The notes under the pieces were generated by a model. The model made no database searches. It saw only the letters and a program-made list of their open reading frames with translations, and was not told the origin of the DNA. Shown piece after piece: positions 10,313-22,533 of a DNA stretch of 64,000 nt (positions are counted from its first letter, which is position 1; every line of letters starts with the position of its first letter). The DNA is from Agelaius tricolor (taxonomy: Eukaryota > Chordata > Aves > Passeriformes > Icteridae). Both the position numbers and the translations under genes were made by a program. Location of the stretch: contig JALJCS010000018.1 of NCBI GenBank assembly GCA_023055355.1, positions 2,666,001-2,730,000 of the forward strand, written 5' to 3'.

Positions 10313-12745
10313 CCCGTCGCAGGGACTCGCTAAGGTGCTGGTCACCTGCTCATAGGCAGCCATGGTCTCCGCAGTGCTAGAATGGCTGAAGGGCTTTACA
10401 AAGAGGAAATCGCTCTGCTCGGACATGGGTGAGAAACAAGAGGTGTAATTCTGTGCCTGGGAGGTCAAGCCCGCTCCTCCCACGTCCAGGTACTTGATGA
10501 AGCCATCTGGCTTCATCTGCCCTCGGAAATGGGAGGCGGGCTTGCGGCCAGTCCCTCGGCAGCAACCCGCAAAGGTCCAGCTGGCACTGCCAGCTTTGAG
10601 ACACCGGGCAGCCACCAGCCCAAACATCACACAGGACACGAGGGAGATGGACACCAAGGAGATGATGAGGTAAAGAGTTAGGTTGGTATCCTCGGAAGAA
10701 GGCTGGGGGAGGTCCAAGGACTTGGAGAAGTCCTGCACACTGTTTTCCTCCGGAGAAATGACTATTACCACGGAGGCTGAGAGGGACGGTGTGCCATTGT
10801 CCCTCACTTCAACCACCAGCCTGTGGGAATCTTCTGACTCCCTGAGAGCCTGTGCAACCCTTATCTCTCCAGAGCGGCGTTCCACTTGGAAAGGCAAAGC
10901 CTCAGCAGACTCCTGCAGCTGGTAGGACAGCCAGGCATTATGGCCACTGTCAGCATCAACTGCTACAATTTTAGTTACCAGATAGCCGGGCTCTGCCAAG
11001 GCAGGGATGGCTTGGTGGAAGGCAGAGCCCTTGGGGACAGACGGGTAGACAATGTTGGGAGCATTGTCATTCTCATCCAGGACAAACACATGGACCACAG
11101 CAGTGCTACTCAGAGCAGGAGACCCAGCATCCTTCACCTCCACAGGCACCTGGAACACCTTGTCCTGCTCGTAATCCAGAGCTCGCACGGTGTAGATGGT
11201 GCCATTGTCCTGATCGATTCGGAAGTAGGTTGAGATAGGTGCATCCTGCATCCCATTGTCCAGGATGGAGTAAGACAGCTTGGCATTGCTACCCTCATCA
11301 GGATCTGATGCTGACACTGAAAAGACAGAAGTTCCAGGGAGGGAGTTTTCCTGAACGTGAGCTGTATCAAAAGGGCTGGAGAAATTCGGTGCGTTATCAT
11401 TCACGTCAGCAATGCGGAGATAAAAGGTTTTTTGTGTGGCCCTCTGGGGGGACCCTGAATCCACAGCCCTCACTGTGATGTTGTATCCACTGGCCTTCTC
11501 CCGATCAAGGGGACCACTGGTGACCAGCGAGAAATGCTCTTTAAAAGATGACACCAGTTTAAACGGGAGCTCTTTTGCTATCTGCAGACGGACCTGCCCG
11601 TTGTCACCTGAATCGCTGTCCTTCACACCAATGAGGGCGATCACCGTGCCTGGGGCTGCATCCTCCTGCACTGGGCTGGAGACAGAGGTCAGCACGATCT
11701 CTGGGCTGTTATCATTGATATCAATTAATTCCACTCGCAGGTGACAGTGGCCTTCCATGGCTGGGGATCCCTTGTCCCTGGCTCGAATCGCAATCTCGTA
11801 AGCACTGGATTCCTCATAATCCAGAGGGGCTTTGGTTCTGATCTCCCCTGTACGGGCATCTAAGGAGAACAGTTTGGTGAATTTACCAGGTGCATTATTG
11901 CTGGTTTTAAAAGAATATTCCACATCCCCGTTGGGACCTTCATCCAGGTCGGTGACATTCAGCTTGGTGACCAGAGTGCCCACAGGCACATTCTCCTCCA
12001 GAAGTACCTTGGATATGGGTGGGTCACAGACAGGAGGGTTGTCATTTGCATCCAAAACATGGATGGTAACCCTGGCAGTGCCAGATTTCACAGGATTCCC
12101 TCCATCCAGGGCTGTCAGTGTTAGATGATGAACAGGCACTTTCTCTCTATCCAGTGCTTTTTCAAGTACGATCTCGGGCATTTTAACACCATCTCCTCTC
12201 ACGTTGATGCTCAGGGCAAAATGCTTGCTGGGGCTGAGCTCGTAGGTGGAGATGGAGTTGGAGCCCATATCTGGGTCTTCTGCTACTTCCAAGGGCAGCC
12301 GAGTCCCAGGGTTGGCTACCTCAGTGATCTCCAGCACCACCTCTGGCTTGGGGAACTGGGGCGCGTTGTCGTTCACGTCGAGGACATCCACCTCAACACG
12401 GTGGAGCTGGAGGGGATTCTCCATGACGAGTTGGAGGTGCAGAGAGCACGTGGGGCTCTGCCCACACAGTGCCTCCCGGTCCAGCCTGCTGTCCAGGAGA
12501 AGCACACCTGCCGCCAGGTCCACCTGGAAGTGCCGCTGCCCACCCTCGCTCACCAGGCGCAAGTTGCGGGCGGCCAGGCTCCGCACCTCCACCCCCAAGT
12601 CCTTGGCCAGGTCGCCCACAGAGAAGCCCGGCTCGCGATCCTCGGGCACGGAGTAGTGGAGCTGGGCGCAGCTGGGAGCCGGCAGGCAGGAGAGGGCTGC
12701 GAGCAGCAGCGGGAGCTGCCATGGCAAACTCTGTCCCGCGAGCAT
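10313..12745 (-). CDS. Protocadherin gamma C-type variable exon (last, C4-like tail)
   Basis: The exon encodes 811 residues. A signal peptide occupies about 1-27 (start MLAGQSLPW, mature start QLHYSVPE), followed by six EC repeats. The Pcdh-specific C-x5-C loop is in EC1 (CGQSPTC, about 94-100), and DxNDN calcium motifs close EC1-EC5. A transmembrane helix lies near 687-713. The tail contains IKYLDVGG and SCFSPMSEQSDF. The exon ends GAC GGG|GTAAGA in phase 0 and splices in frame to constant exon 1. The in-frame ATG further upstream (13051) is rejected because it would precede the signal peptide with a low-complexity GC-rich leader. The IKYLDVGG motif resembles a motif I recall in mammalian PCDHGC4, but the ectodomain does not clearly assign it, so no number is given. 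An RGD tripeptide occurs in EC2 at 183-185. Confidence 0.9.
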
Positions 12746-13352
12746 CCCGGGCCGGCTGTGCGAACGGAGCAGCGCGGAGAGGAGCGGCGGTGGCTCCGCG
12801 CAGCCTCCCCCTCCTCCCCGCCCCCGCAGCCGGCCCCGGCAGCCGGAACCCCTGCGCCCCGAGGGGGTCCGAGCCGCTTGTGCAGGGAGGAAGCCGCCGC
12901 CGGAGCCGCCGGAGCCGGACAGGGAGGGATGGAGGAGGCGGGGGAGGGGGCGAGCGCAGCCCGGCCGGCTGAACCGCTTCTCGACACGCAAAGACACACA
13001 AAGTCGGAGAGCGGAGGGGATGGACCGAGTGACAGTTTTACGTCTCTCCACAGCCCCCTCCTCCTCCGCCTCCTCCTTTTTCTCTCCCTCCTCCTCCCCT
13101 TCTCCATCTCACCGCCTTCCCCAAAATACGCACGGCGTAGCCCTCCCCTTCCCCCGCTGCCGCCACTCCGCCCCCGCAGCGCCGGGAGGGCGCCGGGGAC
13201 TCCCGGCAGCGGGGGGGAACCCGCTCCGCCCCGCCCGGCTGCTGGCACCGGGCATCGGCGGACACCCCCTCCCCAAAGCCGGCCGGGCTCGGTGCCGAGC
13301 CCCGCCAACACCGGGCTTGTGTTCAGGCTGGAGACCACACCCCCGAGCTCAC
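12746..13352 (-). promoter_or_regulatory. GC-rich promoter/5'UTR region of the last C-type exon
   Basis: Only 607 bases separate this exon from the donor of the preceding C-type exon, so the promoter must be within this gap or overlap the neighbouring exon. It is a CpG-rich, purine/pyrimidine-skewed stretch (long CTCC and GGGAGG runs). The CGCT-core element seen upstream of the A, B and C3 exons was not found here. That agrees with established knowledge that the mammalian C4 and C5 promoters lack it. Confidence 0.5.
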
Positions 13353-15752
13353 CTCGCTGCACAGGGTGGGATCCGCGGAGGGTTTCACAAACATGAACTC
13401 GCTGATATCCGAGACCGGCGAAAAGCAGGAGCGGTAACGAGGGGCGGGGGGTGCCGTGGCTGTCACCGGCACGCCCATCACAGTGTCCCCTTTCTTAGGC
13501 TCATAGTGCAAGTGCCCAAAGATGTGGCTGGGAGGAGGCTGAAGCGTGTTCACGCTCTCCACGCAGCCGCCCTGGCTGGCAGGTGCAGAGCCCCGCCGGA
13601 GGCACCGAGTGCCCAGCGCTGCCAGTGCCACCAGCGAGACGGTGGAGATGAGCACCAGGGACACAATCAGATAAAGCGTAATACTGGGCAAGCCCCCACC
13701 ATCAGCGGCCTGAGCCTCGGAGCCCTGCAGGGCCTCCGGACCCTTCTCCTCCACCAGCACCACCAGTGTGACAGCTGTGGAGAGCGGGGGCTCCCCGGCA
13801 TCCCGCACCACCACCAACAGTTCGTGCTCAGAGGCGTCCGTCTCCTGCAGAGCCCGCATGATCCGGACCTCCCCGGAACGCAGGGCCACGCTGAAAAGCC
13901 CCAGGTCTGTGGCTTCCACGAGGTGGTAGGACAGCCAGGCATTGCGTCCCGAGTCCGCATCTATTGCCACCACCTTGGTGATGAGGGCAGGAGGGACGAT
14001 GGAGGGGGAAATTCGGAGCTGAGTAGCAGAGTCCTCCCCAGCCCTGGGGAAATGCACCCGTGGGGCGTTGTCGTTCTGGTCCACTACAAAAACATGAACC
14101 AGTGTTCTGTTCCTCAGGGCCGGGGAGCCACCATCAGAGACCTCCACGTGGAACTGGAGATAGGTGGTTTGCTCATAGTCAAAAGGGAATTTGGCGGTGA
14201 CCTGCCCATTCGTGGGATGTATCGAGAGGTAGCGAGCAGGATCCAGGCCTGGATCTGTCCCACCAGCTCGCAGGATGGAGTAGGACAGGCGGGAATTCTG
14301 CTCCGAGTCGGGGTCGGCAGCAGAGACTGTAACCAGCACGCTGCCCACTGGATTGTTCTCTGCCACCAGCACTTCATAGGACGCTTGCTCAAACTGGGGA
14401 GCGTTGTCATTGACATCTATCAGGGTGATTGGCAAGATGGTGTGGCGGGAGAGGGGCGGATTGCCCAGGTCCGAGGCAGAGACGGTGACGTTGTAGTAGG
14501 CAACATGCTCCCGGTCCAGACGGGTGCTGGTGAGCAGCGAGTACTGGTGCTCGTAGTCCTTGCGCAGCTGGAAGGGAAGGTCTGGAGACACGTGACACAG
14601 GACCTTGCCCTGCTCGCCAGAGTCCCTGTCTCTGACGTGTATCACGGCCACCACTGTGCCCGGCAGAGCATCCTCGCTCAGGGTGCTTGAGAAGGAGGTG
14701 AGAATGACCTCAGGGGCGTTGTCATTGACATCAGTGATTTCCACCACCACGCTGCAGTGCTCCTCCATCGTGGGCGAGCCCATGTCCTTGGCCTCCACTT
14801 CGATCTCATACACTGTCGCCTCCTCAAAGTCCAGGTTGCCCTGGACACGAATCTCCCCAGTTTGCTCATCGATGGCAAAGATCTGGCGTAAGGCAGCTGA
14901 GTTGTGGCTACTGAGGGAGTAGCGGATGTCTCCGTTGGGTCCTTCATCCACATCCGTGGCATTTAACTTCACCACGAGGGTGCCCAGCGGCGAGTTCTCC
15001 ACCAAGCGTGCTCCATACGATGGTCTGTCAAAGACCGGGTGGTTGTCATTGGCATCCAGGACCTGAATAGTGATGCGTATCTTGCTGGACTGTGGGGGAG
15101 AGCCCCCATCTTCAGCAGTCAGGACCAGGTAGTGGAAAGCTCTGAATTCCCGGTCTAGGGCCCGCTCCAGCACCAGCTCAGGGAACTTCCCACCATCAGT
15201 GCGGGCCTTCACGTTGAGGTTGAAGTTGTCATTGGCACTCAGGTGATAGGTCTGCAAGGTGTTGGTGCCCACGTCGGGGTCCTGGGCTGGCTGGATGGGG
15301 AAGCGGGCACCCAGAGACGCCAGCTCGTAGATGCGCAAGGACACCTCATCGCTGGGGAACTCCGGGGGGTTGTCATTGATGTCCAGGATCTCCACCTCGA
15401 TACGGTAAAACTCCACCGGGTTCTCGATGGCAAGTTTCAAGTGGAGGAAGCAGCGTGGGTTCTGCCCGCAGAGCTGCTCCCTGTCTATCCTCTCGCTGAC
15501 CATAATAACACCGGTGTTCACATTGACAGAGAAGTACTGGGAATCCGAATCCGACAGTACCTGCAGATTAGCTGCCGCCAGTTTAGCCACATCGGTGCCC
15601 AGGTCCTTGGCGATATTGCCCACAAAGGCACCCCGTGTGAGCTCCTCCGGGATGCTGTATCGGATCTGAGCAGATGAGCTGTGCAAGAACAAACAGAAGG
15701 AGAATACACGCGGCAGCCCCAGGGACCGGCGCGCCTGCCCTGCCCTCGGCAT
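13353..15752 (-). CDS. Protocadherin gamma C-type variable exon (third in order, unassigned)
   Basis: The exon encodes 800 residues from MPRAGQARRS. A signal peptide ends near residue 28 (SSSA|QIRYSIPEE), followed by six cadherin repeats with the EC1 loop CGQNPRC and DxNDN motifs, then a transmembrane helix (TLYLIVSLVLISTVSLVAL). The cytoplasmic tail includes CFSPVSDISEFMFVKPS, related to the tails of the neighbouring C5 and final C-type exons. It ends AGC GAG|GTGAGC, a strong phase-0 donor. An ATG 72 bases upstream (15824) is in frame but has T at -3 and would extend the signal peptide with a charged leader, so 15752 (A at -3) is preferred. Position and tail type make it a C-type isoform. 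I do not recognise a one-to-one mammalian counterpart. Confidence 0.88.
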
Positions 15753-16079
15753 CCTTGCCGGGTGGCCGGCCGGGGAGCGATGCCCTCGGCGCCGGGGGCC
15801 GCGCTCAGCGCTCGCCGCTCCCATTCATTGTTTGGGGCGGACGCGGCTCGACGGGGCGGGGGGAGCGCGGCCGCGCAGCCGCCCCGCCATTGGCTGCGGG
15901 CGCGGCGGCGCCGCTCCAATCGCCGCGCTCCTTCCCCAGGACAGCAACACCGGCGCCAATCACGGCCCGCGCGCCGCCGCCGCGCGCCGCGAACCGGCGC
16001 GGCCGCTCCGCGCCCCCCGCGGGGACCGCGCCGTCGGAGCGCCCGGCAGCGCCGGACCCGCCCCGGCATCGCCGCTCAC
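15753..16079 (-). promoter_or_regulatory. Compact CpG-rich promoter region with CCAAT boxes
   Basis: This 327-bp gap between PCDHGC5 and the next C-type exon must hold the promoter of the latter. It is extremely CpG rich. It contains a CCAAT box on the coding strand (ATTGG on plus at 15889-15893) and two CCAAT boxes on the opposite strand at 15916-15920 and 15956-15960. No CGCT-core element was found. Calling it a promoter is inference from position and motifs. Confidence 0.5.
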
Positions 16080-18533
16080 CTGGCCGCGGTCCCGCAGCGT
16101 GCCGGCGGCGGGCAGGAAAGCCCCGCTTGCCCTCGGCAGGGTGGCGGGGGTTGGGCAGGGCCGCAGGAAGGTGAAGTCGCTCCGCTCGGAGCCGGGGGAG
16201 AAGCAGGTGCTGTAGCACTGCGATGGGGAGTCGGTGGGTCGCAGCGTGACCTCCATGTACTTAAGGGTGCCGTCGGAGCTGAGCTGGAGCTTGGGGCTGG
16301 AGTGCTTGCAGAAGTCCCGGGAGGGCGACTCGCTGAGCCAGCAGCAGCAGTAGGGTGAGACGGCGGCACGGCCCCTGCGCCGGAGGCACCGGGCGGCCAG
16401 GAGGGTGACGGTGGCCAGTGCCACCGTGCTAATGGCTCCCAGAGCGATGATCAGGTAGAAGGTCAGGTCCGGCTTCTCCTTGGCACCAGCCAGGAAATCC
16501 TGAGGCTTGAAGCTCTCCTCCAGGGCTGCCTCCTCCAGGGCCACAGTGATGGTGGCAGTGGTGGAGAGCGGAGGGTCACCGTTGTCCGTCACCAGGACCA
16601 GGAGCTGCTGCACTGCCATGTCGCTGTCCTGGAAGGCACGCGCGGTCCGCACCTCCCCCGTGTACAGCGACACGTGGAACAAGGAGGGGTCGGTGGACTG
16701 TGGCAACAGTCGGTACGAGAGCCAGGCATTGTGCCCAGCATCTGCATCCACTGCTGTCACCTTGGCCACCAGGTAGCCCGGTGGGGCAGACAGTGGGACT
16801 CTCTGGGGTGCCGGCACATCGCTGTCACTGGCAGGGTACAGGATGGTGGGGGGATGGTCGTTCTGGTCCAGCACAAAGATGTAGACGGTAACATTGGCAT
16901 AGAGAGGGGGGGACCCCGAGTCCCTCACAACCACAGACACTGGCAGAACCTGCAGCAGCTCGAAGTCGAAGGTGCGCTGAGCATAGAGATTACCATTGTC
17001 AGGGTTGATGTGGACAAAGGAAGAGATGGGGGCATCCTGCACTTGGCCGCTCTCTATGGAGTAAACAAGCCGGGAATTATCCCCGTCGTCAGGATCTGAG
17101 GCAGAGACGGTGCACAGCAGGAAGCCAGGCGGGTTGTTCTCCTGGAGAAAGGCATCGTAGGAGGGCTGCGAGAAGCGTGGGGGGTTGTCATTTACATCAG
17201 ATATATTGAGGAGCAGCGTGAGTGTGGTGGTGAGGGCAGGAGAGCCACCATCCTGGGCGATCAGCTCCACTGCGTACTGTGAGGTAGATTCCCGGTCCAG
17301 GCTCTTCTGGGTGACCAAGGAGAAGTGGTTCTGAAGGGACCTGATGGCAAAAGGCACATTGGGGGAGATCTCCAAACTCACATCCCCGTTGGCCCCCGAG
17401 TCTCGGTCCCGTACATTGAAGAGCCCCACGACAGTCTCTGGTGGGGTGTCTTCTGGCACCGGATTCAACAAGGAAGTGAGCAGCACCTCCGGGGGGTTGT
17501 CATTGGCATCCTCCACTTGTACCTGCAGCACACAATTGCCCTCCATCTCCGGGACCCCTCCATCATGGGCTCGCACATAGATCTCATAGAAACGGGATTC
17601 CTCAAAGTCCAGGGCCCCGCTCACCCGGACCTCACCGGAGTGGGGATCCAGGGTAAAGAGCCTCCGCACCGAGTCGGAGGTGTGAACCCCGAAGGAGTAC
17701 TGTGTCTCCCCATTGGGACCCTCATCGGGGTCAGACGCATTGACCCGGAGGAGCACAGCCCCCACAGGTGTGTTCTCCGGGACCTTCACCTTGTACGTGG
17801 TGTGGTCAAAGGTGGGAGCGTTGTCATTGACATCCAGGACCTGGACCGTTATCTGCGCCGTGCCCGAGCGCGCTGGGCTTCCCCCATCCACAGCCGTCAG
17901 CACCAGCTGCACCTCGGGCTGCTCCTCCCGGTCCAGAGCATGCTCCAGCACCAGCTCCGGGAAGAGTTTGCCATCCGGCTGCTGCTTGACGTCCAGGGAG
18001 AAGTGGGAGTTGGGGCTCAGCCGGTAGGAGCTCACAGCATTGGTGCCCACGTCGGGGTCCTGCGCGCTCTCCAGGGGGAAGCGCGCGGCCACTGTGGCAG
18101 ACTCGGCGATGCGCAGGGTGCGGTGAGCGGTGGGGAAGCTCGGGGAGTTGTCATTCAGATCCAGGATCTCCACTTCCAGGCGGAAGAGCTGCAGGGGGTT
18201 CTCTGTCACCACCTGCACCGACAGCACGCAGCTGGCAGCTGCTCCACACAGCCGCTCGCGGTCCAGCCGCTGGCTCACCACCAGCGCGCCGCTGTCCAGG
18301 CGCACGGCGAAGTAGCGCAAGCTCTCCTCTGAGCCCAGGCGCAGCCTGCGACCCGGCAGCTCCTCCACCTTCAAGCCCAGGTCCCGGGCCACGTTCCCCA
18401 CCACGGTTCCCAACTCTGACTCCTCAACCACCGAGTAGTGGATCTGCCCGGAGCCCCAGCCCCAGCCGCAGAGCAAAAACAAACTCAGTACTTGCCATTT
18501 CCAGGCGGGTCGCTGGAGGCTGGCACTCTCCAT
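16080..18533 (-). CDS. PCDHGC5: Protocadherin gamma C5 variable exon
   Basis: The exon encodes 818 residues. The N-terminus MESASLQRPAWKWQV is followed by a signal peptide and the mature start QIHYSVVEES. Six EC repeats, the EC1 loop CGAAASC and a transmembrane helix (DLTFYLIIALGAIST) precede a tail with the motifs LQLSSDGTLKYMEVTLRPTD and RSDFTFLRP, which I recognise as diagnostic for PCDHGC5. It ends CGC GGC CAG|GTGAGC in phase 0. The start at 18533 has G at -3 and +4 and gives a leader close in length to that of mammalian C5; ATGs at 18545 and 18650 are possible but less likely. C5 is one of the constitutively or broadly expressed C-type isoforms, and it lacks the CGCT promoter element, as known in mammals. 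Confidence 0.95.
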
Positions 18534-21500
18534 GTCCGTGCGCATCCGGCCCGGGACACGGCAGGCACTGAGGAACTGCGAATAAATCCCTGGGTCTCTC
18601 TTGCACGGCTTAGAAAACAGCTCCGGGGCTCCGGCAGGCTGCGGCTCCAACTGTCAGCCTCCAAGCAGAGGGGGTGGGCTGGGGGAGGGGAACTGAATCA
18701 CAGCCCCAGCGCGGAGGTGGGAGGGGGGGTGGGGGAGAAGCAGATTTTCCCCCCCTCGCTTCAGATCAGCGCCCAATTGGCCGAGAGCTCCATCCCCTCT
18801 CGGCCAGCAGTGGCTCCGGAGGTGCGGGAAGCAGGGGCCTGAGCCGGCAACAGCGGGGCTGCCACCCCCGGCCTCCCCTCTGCCAGCCTGACTCACTTGC
18901 TCCGACAGCTCGCTCTGCGTTCACAGGGAAACTGCACGTCCTGGCAGCCTGGAAGCAAGGTACAAGCCCTCCCTGTGTGCTCCCCCTCCACAATGGTGGC
19001 TTCACATCATGCCCACAGACAAAGGGCAGCTGTCATGAACGCAGGCCAAAGGACTTTTCATGCCCGATGAAAAGGTGCTTGTTAGAGCCCCGAGGTGCCA
19101 GGGGCTCTTCTCTCACCCCTCTTCTCCCCCTCAGCTACTGCTTTGGCTGCTGCCTGCACCCCATGATTGCCTCTCTGAGTGAGGCATCGCTGCCACCAGT
19201 ATCACCACCGGCCAGGAGACCTTGCACTGGGAGTGGGACGCCCACCCCTGCCAGCCCACCGTGGGAGTGGCTGGCTGAAGGTGCAAAAGCAAAGGCAGGT
19301 GAGCCATTCAAAGCCAAAATACAATTGCTCCAAATGCATATCTGACTGCAAACCACTTCCTCACCCTGGGGCAAGGAAGGGGTCAGTCTTCACAGTACCC
19401 AAATCACTGCCAACACACAGAGCCAGACAATAAGGCCACTAGATCACCACAGGATCACACCACCAGGTCAGGATCTCAGACTGGGAAGGAAGCCCAAGCC
19501 TCCCACCTGCACTGATACTCTGTGGCAGGTACATGCAGCCAGTCTCCTGAGGGCAGAAGCAGGGGTCATAGCCTCCCCAGGGGGGAGCGCAGTAATTTCC
19601 TTCTCTCCTTGTCACAGATGATATTGGCAAGCTGCATACTTTTAGCTCCATTCACATCCCTGCAGAAGCCTTGTGCAGTCAGAGTCACAGAATAGCCTGG
19701 GTTGGGAGGGACCTTACAAATCATCTCATTCTGACCTCCTGCCGTGGGCAGGGACACTTTCCCCTAGACCAGGGTGCTCAGAGTTCAATCCAACCCAGCC
19801 TTGAACACCTCCAGGGATGCGGCAGCCACAGCTTCTCTGGGCAGCCTGTACCAGTGCCTCACCACCCTCACAGGGAGGAATTTTTATACCTGTTATCTAA
19901 TCTAAACCTTCTGTCAGTTTAAAACCATTCCCTCTTATCCTGTCACTGCATGCTTTTGTAAGAAGTCCCTGTCCGTCTTCCATCCTTGGTGCACTGAAGG
20001 CCACCCTGCCCCTCCCCTGGGTGCACACAGACCCTGGGGGCTGCAGTGCTGTGGCAGAGAGGGGACCCAGCACCTGCCTGGGATCCTGCCTGTCCCCACC
20101 ACCTGGGCACCAGAGGGACCTGGGGAACAGCTGGGAGAGGCTGAAGGCTGCCGTGCCCAGCACAGGGGACAGCGACGGGGACAGCTACAGGGACAGCATC
20201 CTTCTGCCGACAGCAGGGACCGTGAAGGTGCTGCAGTCCAGGGTCCTCCCTCCTGTCTGCAGCACCTCCCTGCCTATTCTGAGCCGTGAGGCGGGACCGC
20301 CCTGCTGCCAGTCAGGAGAGACACCGGGAGGAACCTTAGGAATGGTGAGAACACTGCCCAGGTCCCACCTACCGCCGGCTCCGGAGGAGGGGGGGAAGGC
20401 GTCCTTAAAGAGACAATGCAGAAAAACACCGGACAAGGGATTCCCCAGCACACAGAGACCAATTCCTTCTGGTACACATTCATTCCCCCAGGGCGGTACC
20501 ACCAGCAGGAAGCTGTCACGGTAACCTTGGCTCTGGAATATGCCCTGTCCCCATCCCAGGCTGAGCCCCAGACTGTACAGCTGGGTGACAGAGCTTTCCA
20601 TGGCAATACAGGGTCTGCACCCCTGGGAATGGGTTTGGTGCTGCTGCAATGCCTCAGCAGAAGCCCCTGCAAAGCCCACATAGCCTGGGAGAAACCCCTC
20701 AGTGCCCTGAGATGGCTCCAAGGACCTGGAGCAAGGGCTTTACACGGGGATCCTGCTGCTGTTTGGGCCTGTCAAAGCTTAGGATGGGGACAGTGGGACA
20801 AGGCAGGAAGGGTATGGGGTGTCTGGGATGGAGAAGGAGATTCCACAGAGTCAGAGCTCACTCTGTGGAAAGGCACCAAAAGCCAGACAACCCAGGGATC
20901 ACTGGAGATCCTGCAGGTAGGATCCCTCATGGTAGAACACACCACCTGCTAGAGACAGGGCCAGCACCCTTCCCCCTGCATCCCTTTTGGGGGCTGCCTG
21001 TGCCCTGCAGAGCAAGGAGGTGTAAAGCCTTTGCAGGCTTGACACAGTCTGTTGTCACCACAAAGACTGAAAATCCAGGGCCCAGAGCCAGCCCAGCTGA
21101 TTTCTCACTGCCAGTGCCCTTCCAGTGCAGTACTGGGGGGTAGGAGGGAGTAATGGCTGGGGCTTGCTGCCCTCCTTCCACCCCCAATCTCAAATCATTT
21201 ATTGCCCTCACCCCCAAAGGCATCTTGTCAGGACATTTAGGTGGAGGGGACATCCTTGTCCCCAGCCATAGCACAGCCCACACAATGCAGAGGAACACTT
21301 GCTCCTGCAGCTGCTGCAGCCATTCTCACCTGCCACAAATCAGAAGTGCTGAGTCTGAGCAGTGACGCAAGCAGGGGAAAAAAATAAAAAGGCATAAAAT
21401 AATTCTGAGAGGTTTCTGCCTCCGTCTGTGATTTGGCCACACTGAGCAGGCAGCACACGCAGCCTCACCCCCATGAACAGCTTCCGCTGCACCTCACTTC

Positions 21501-22533
21501 CTTCTGCTCTGAGGAACCAGTCACTCCTACCCACTGCCTCCCAGGAAGGACAAATTACCAGCACCAACGACCTTGGAAGTCCACCAGATCCACACTCCCC
21601 CTCCACTGGATCCACTACCTGGCCTCACCTCTGAAGACTGAAGCATTCCTGTAATTGAAAGCTTTCAAATTAAGCAGCACAATTCTCAACGGGGGAGAAG
21701 CACAGAAGCTGCTGCCATGCGCAAATTCCTTCCAGCCTGCAGTCAGGACACCAGACATCACCCAGAGACAGCATATTAAGAATCATGCAGAGCTCATAAT
21801 AGGGCATTTGAACAACATCTCAGTGGAGGACTCAGCACCCTGCTCAGAGCCAAAGTCCAGCTCAGCAGAACCCTGCAAGCAATGGGGGGCAGTCTGCAAT
21901 CCCACCCCCTCCCCCAGAGTGAACATCAGCACAGAACTTCCATGGAAATAAAACCGGAACCATTCAGGAGACAAACGTGAGGAACGGCACAGATGGAAGG
22001 ACTGCTCTATGACCACAGTCAGAGGAGCCAGCATCACCCTTCAGTTCTGCATGCTGCTCTCTGAGAGGCGACACGCCGATCCCCAGCTCCCAGCCCCCAC
22101 CAAGTCACGACACACAGAGATTAAAATGTTCCCCCGCAGTGCAAGTGCTCCCCTTGGCTCTCCTTTTGCAAAGGGAAGGAAATACCATTAACAGCAAACT
22201 TTGTGCCAAGGATTAACCAGCGGTTTCAAGCTGACCTCAGCCTCCACTGCTTACTCATGCAGGGTGCACCCAAAACTGCCTCCAAAAGACGTATGATTGC
22301 CAACATGAGGAAACTGACTCACTTGATCCTGCTCATCACAGTGCAAAAGTCATCAGCCCTCAGGATGGCTCATTTGACTCCAAAGAACACCTGCTCAGCT
22401 GTAGCTGAACTCTTTAGGGGCGTGGCACGACTGGATGTCCCTCCCAACCCCAACACGCAACCACAAGCGTATGGCACAAAGGAACCGTGGCTCTGCCCAG
22501 CGCTGGGGCACGCCAAGGAAGGAGCTACGTTAC
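18534..22533. other. Spacer between PCDHGC5 and PCDHGC3
   Basis: This 4.0-kb stretch holds the PCDHGC5 promoter region at its low end and a CR1 fragment at 19681-19998. A CCAATTGG palindrome lies at 18773-18780, about 240 bp upstream of the C5 start. The rest is moderately GC-rich unique sequence with short open frames and no recognisable protein motif. I see no further exon here, notably no C4 between C3 and C5. Confidence 0.7.
19681..19998 (-). mobile_element. CR1 LINE 3' fragment (minus orientation)
   Basis: The sequence begins GAGTCACAGAATAGCCTGGGTTGGGAGGGACC and runs through CTGCCGTGGGCAGGGACACTTTCCCCTAGACC. It continues with CTTGAACACCTCCAGGGATG, CAGTGCCTCACCACCCTCAC and ATCTAATCTAAACC. 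This is the canonical reverse complement of the avian CR1 3' region. It is the best-preserved CR1 in the window and is 5'-truncated. Confidence 0.95.

Noticed and set aside
12746..13051. Extended N-terminus of the last C-type exon from the upstream ATG at 13051
   Set aside because: It would place about 100 low-complexity residues in front of a clear signal peptide; the ATG at 12745 fits the family.
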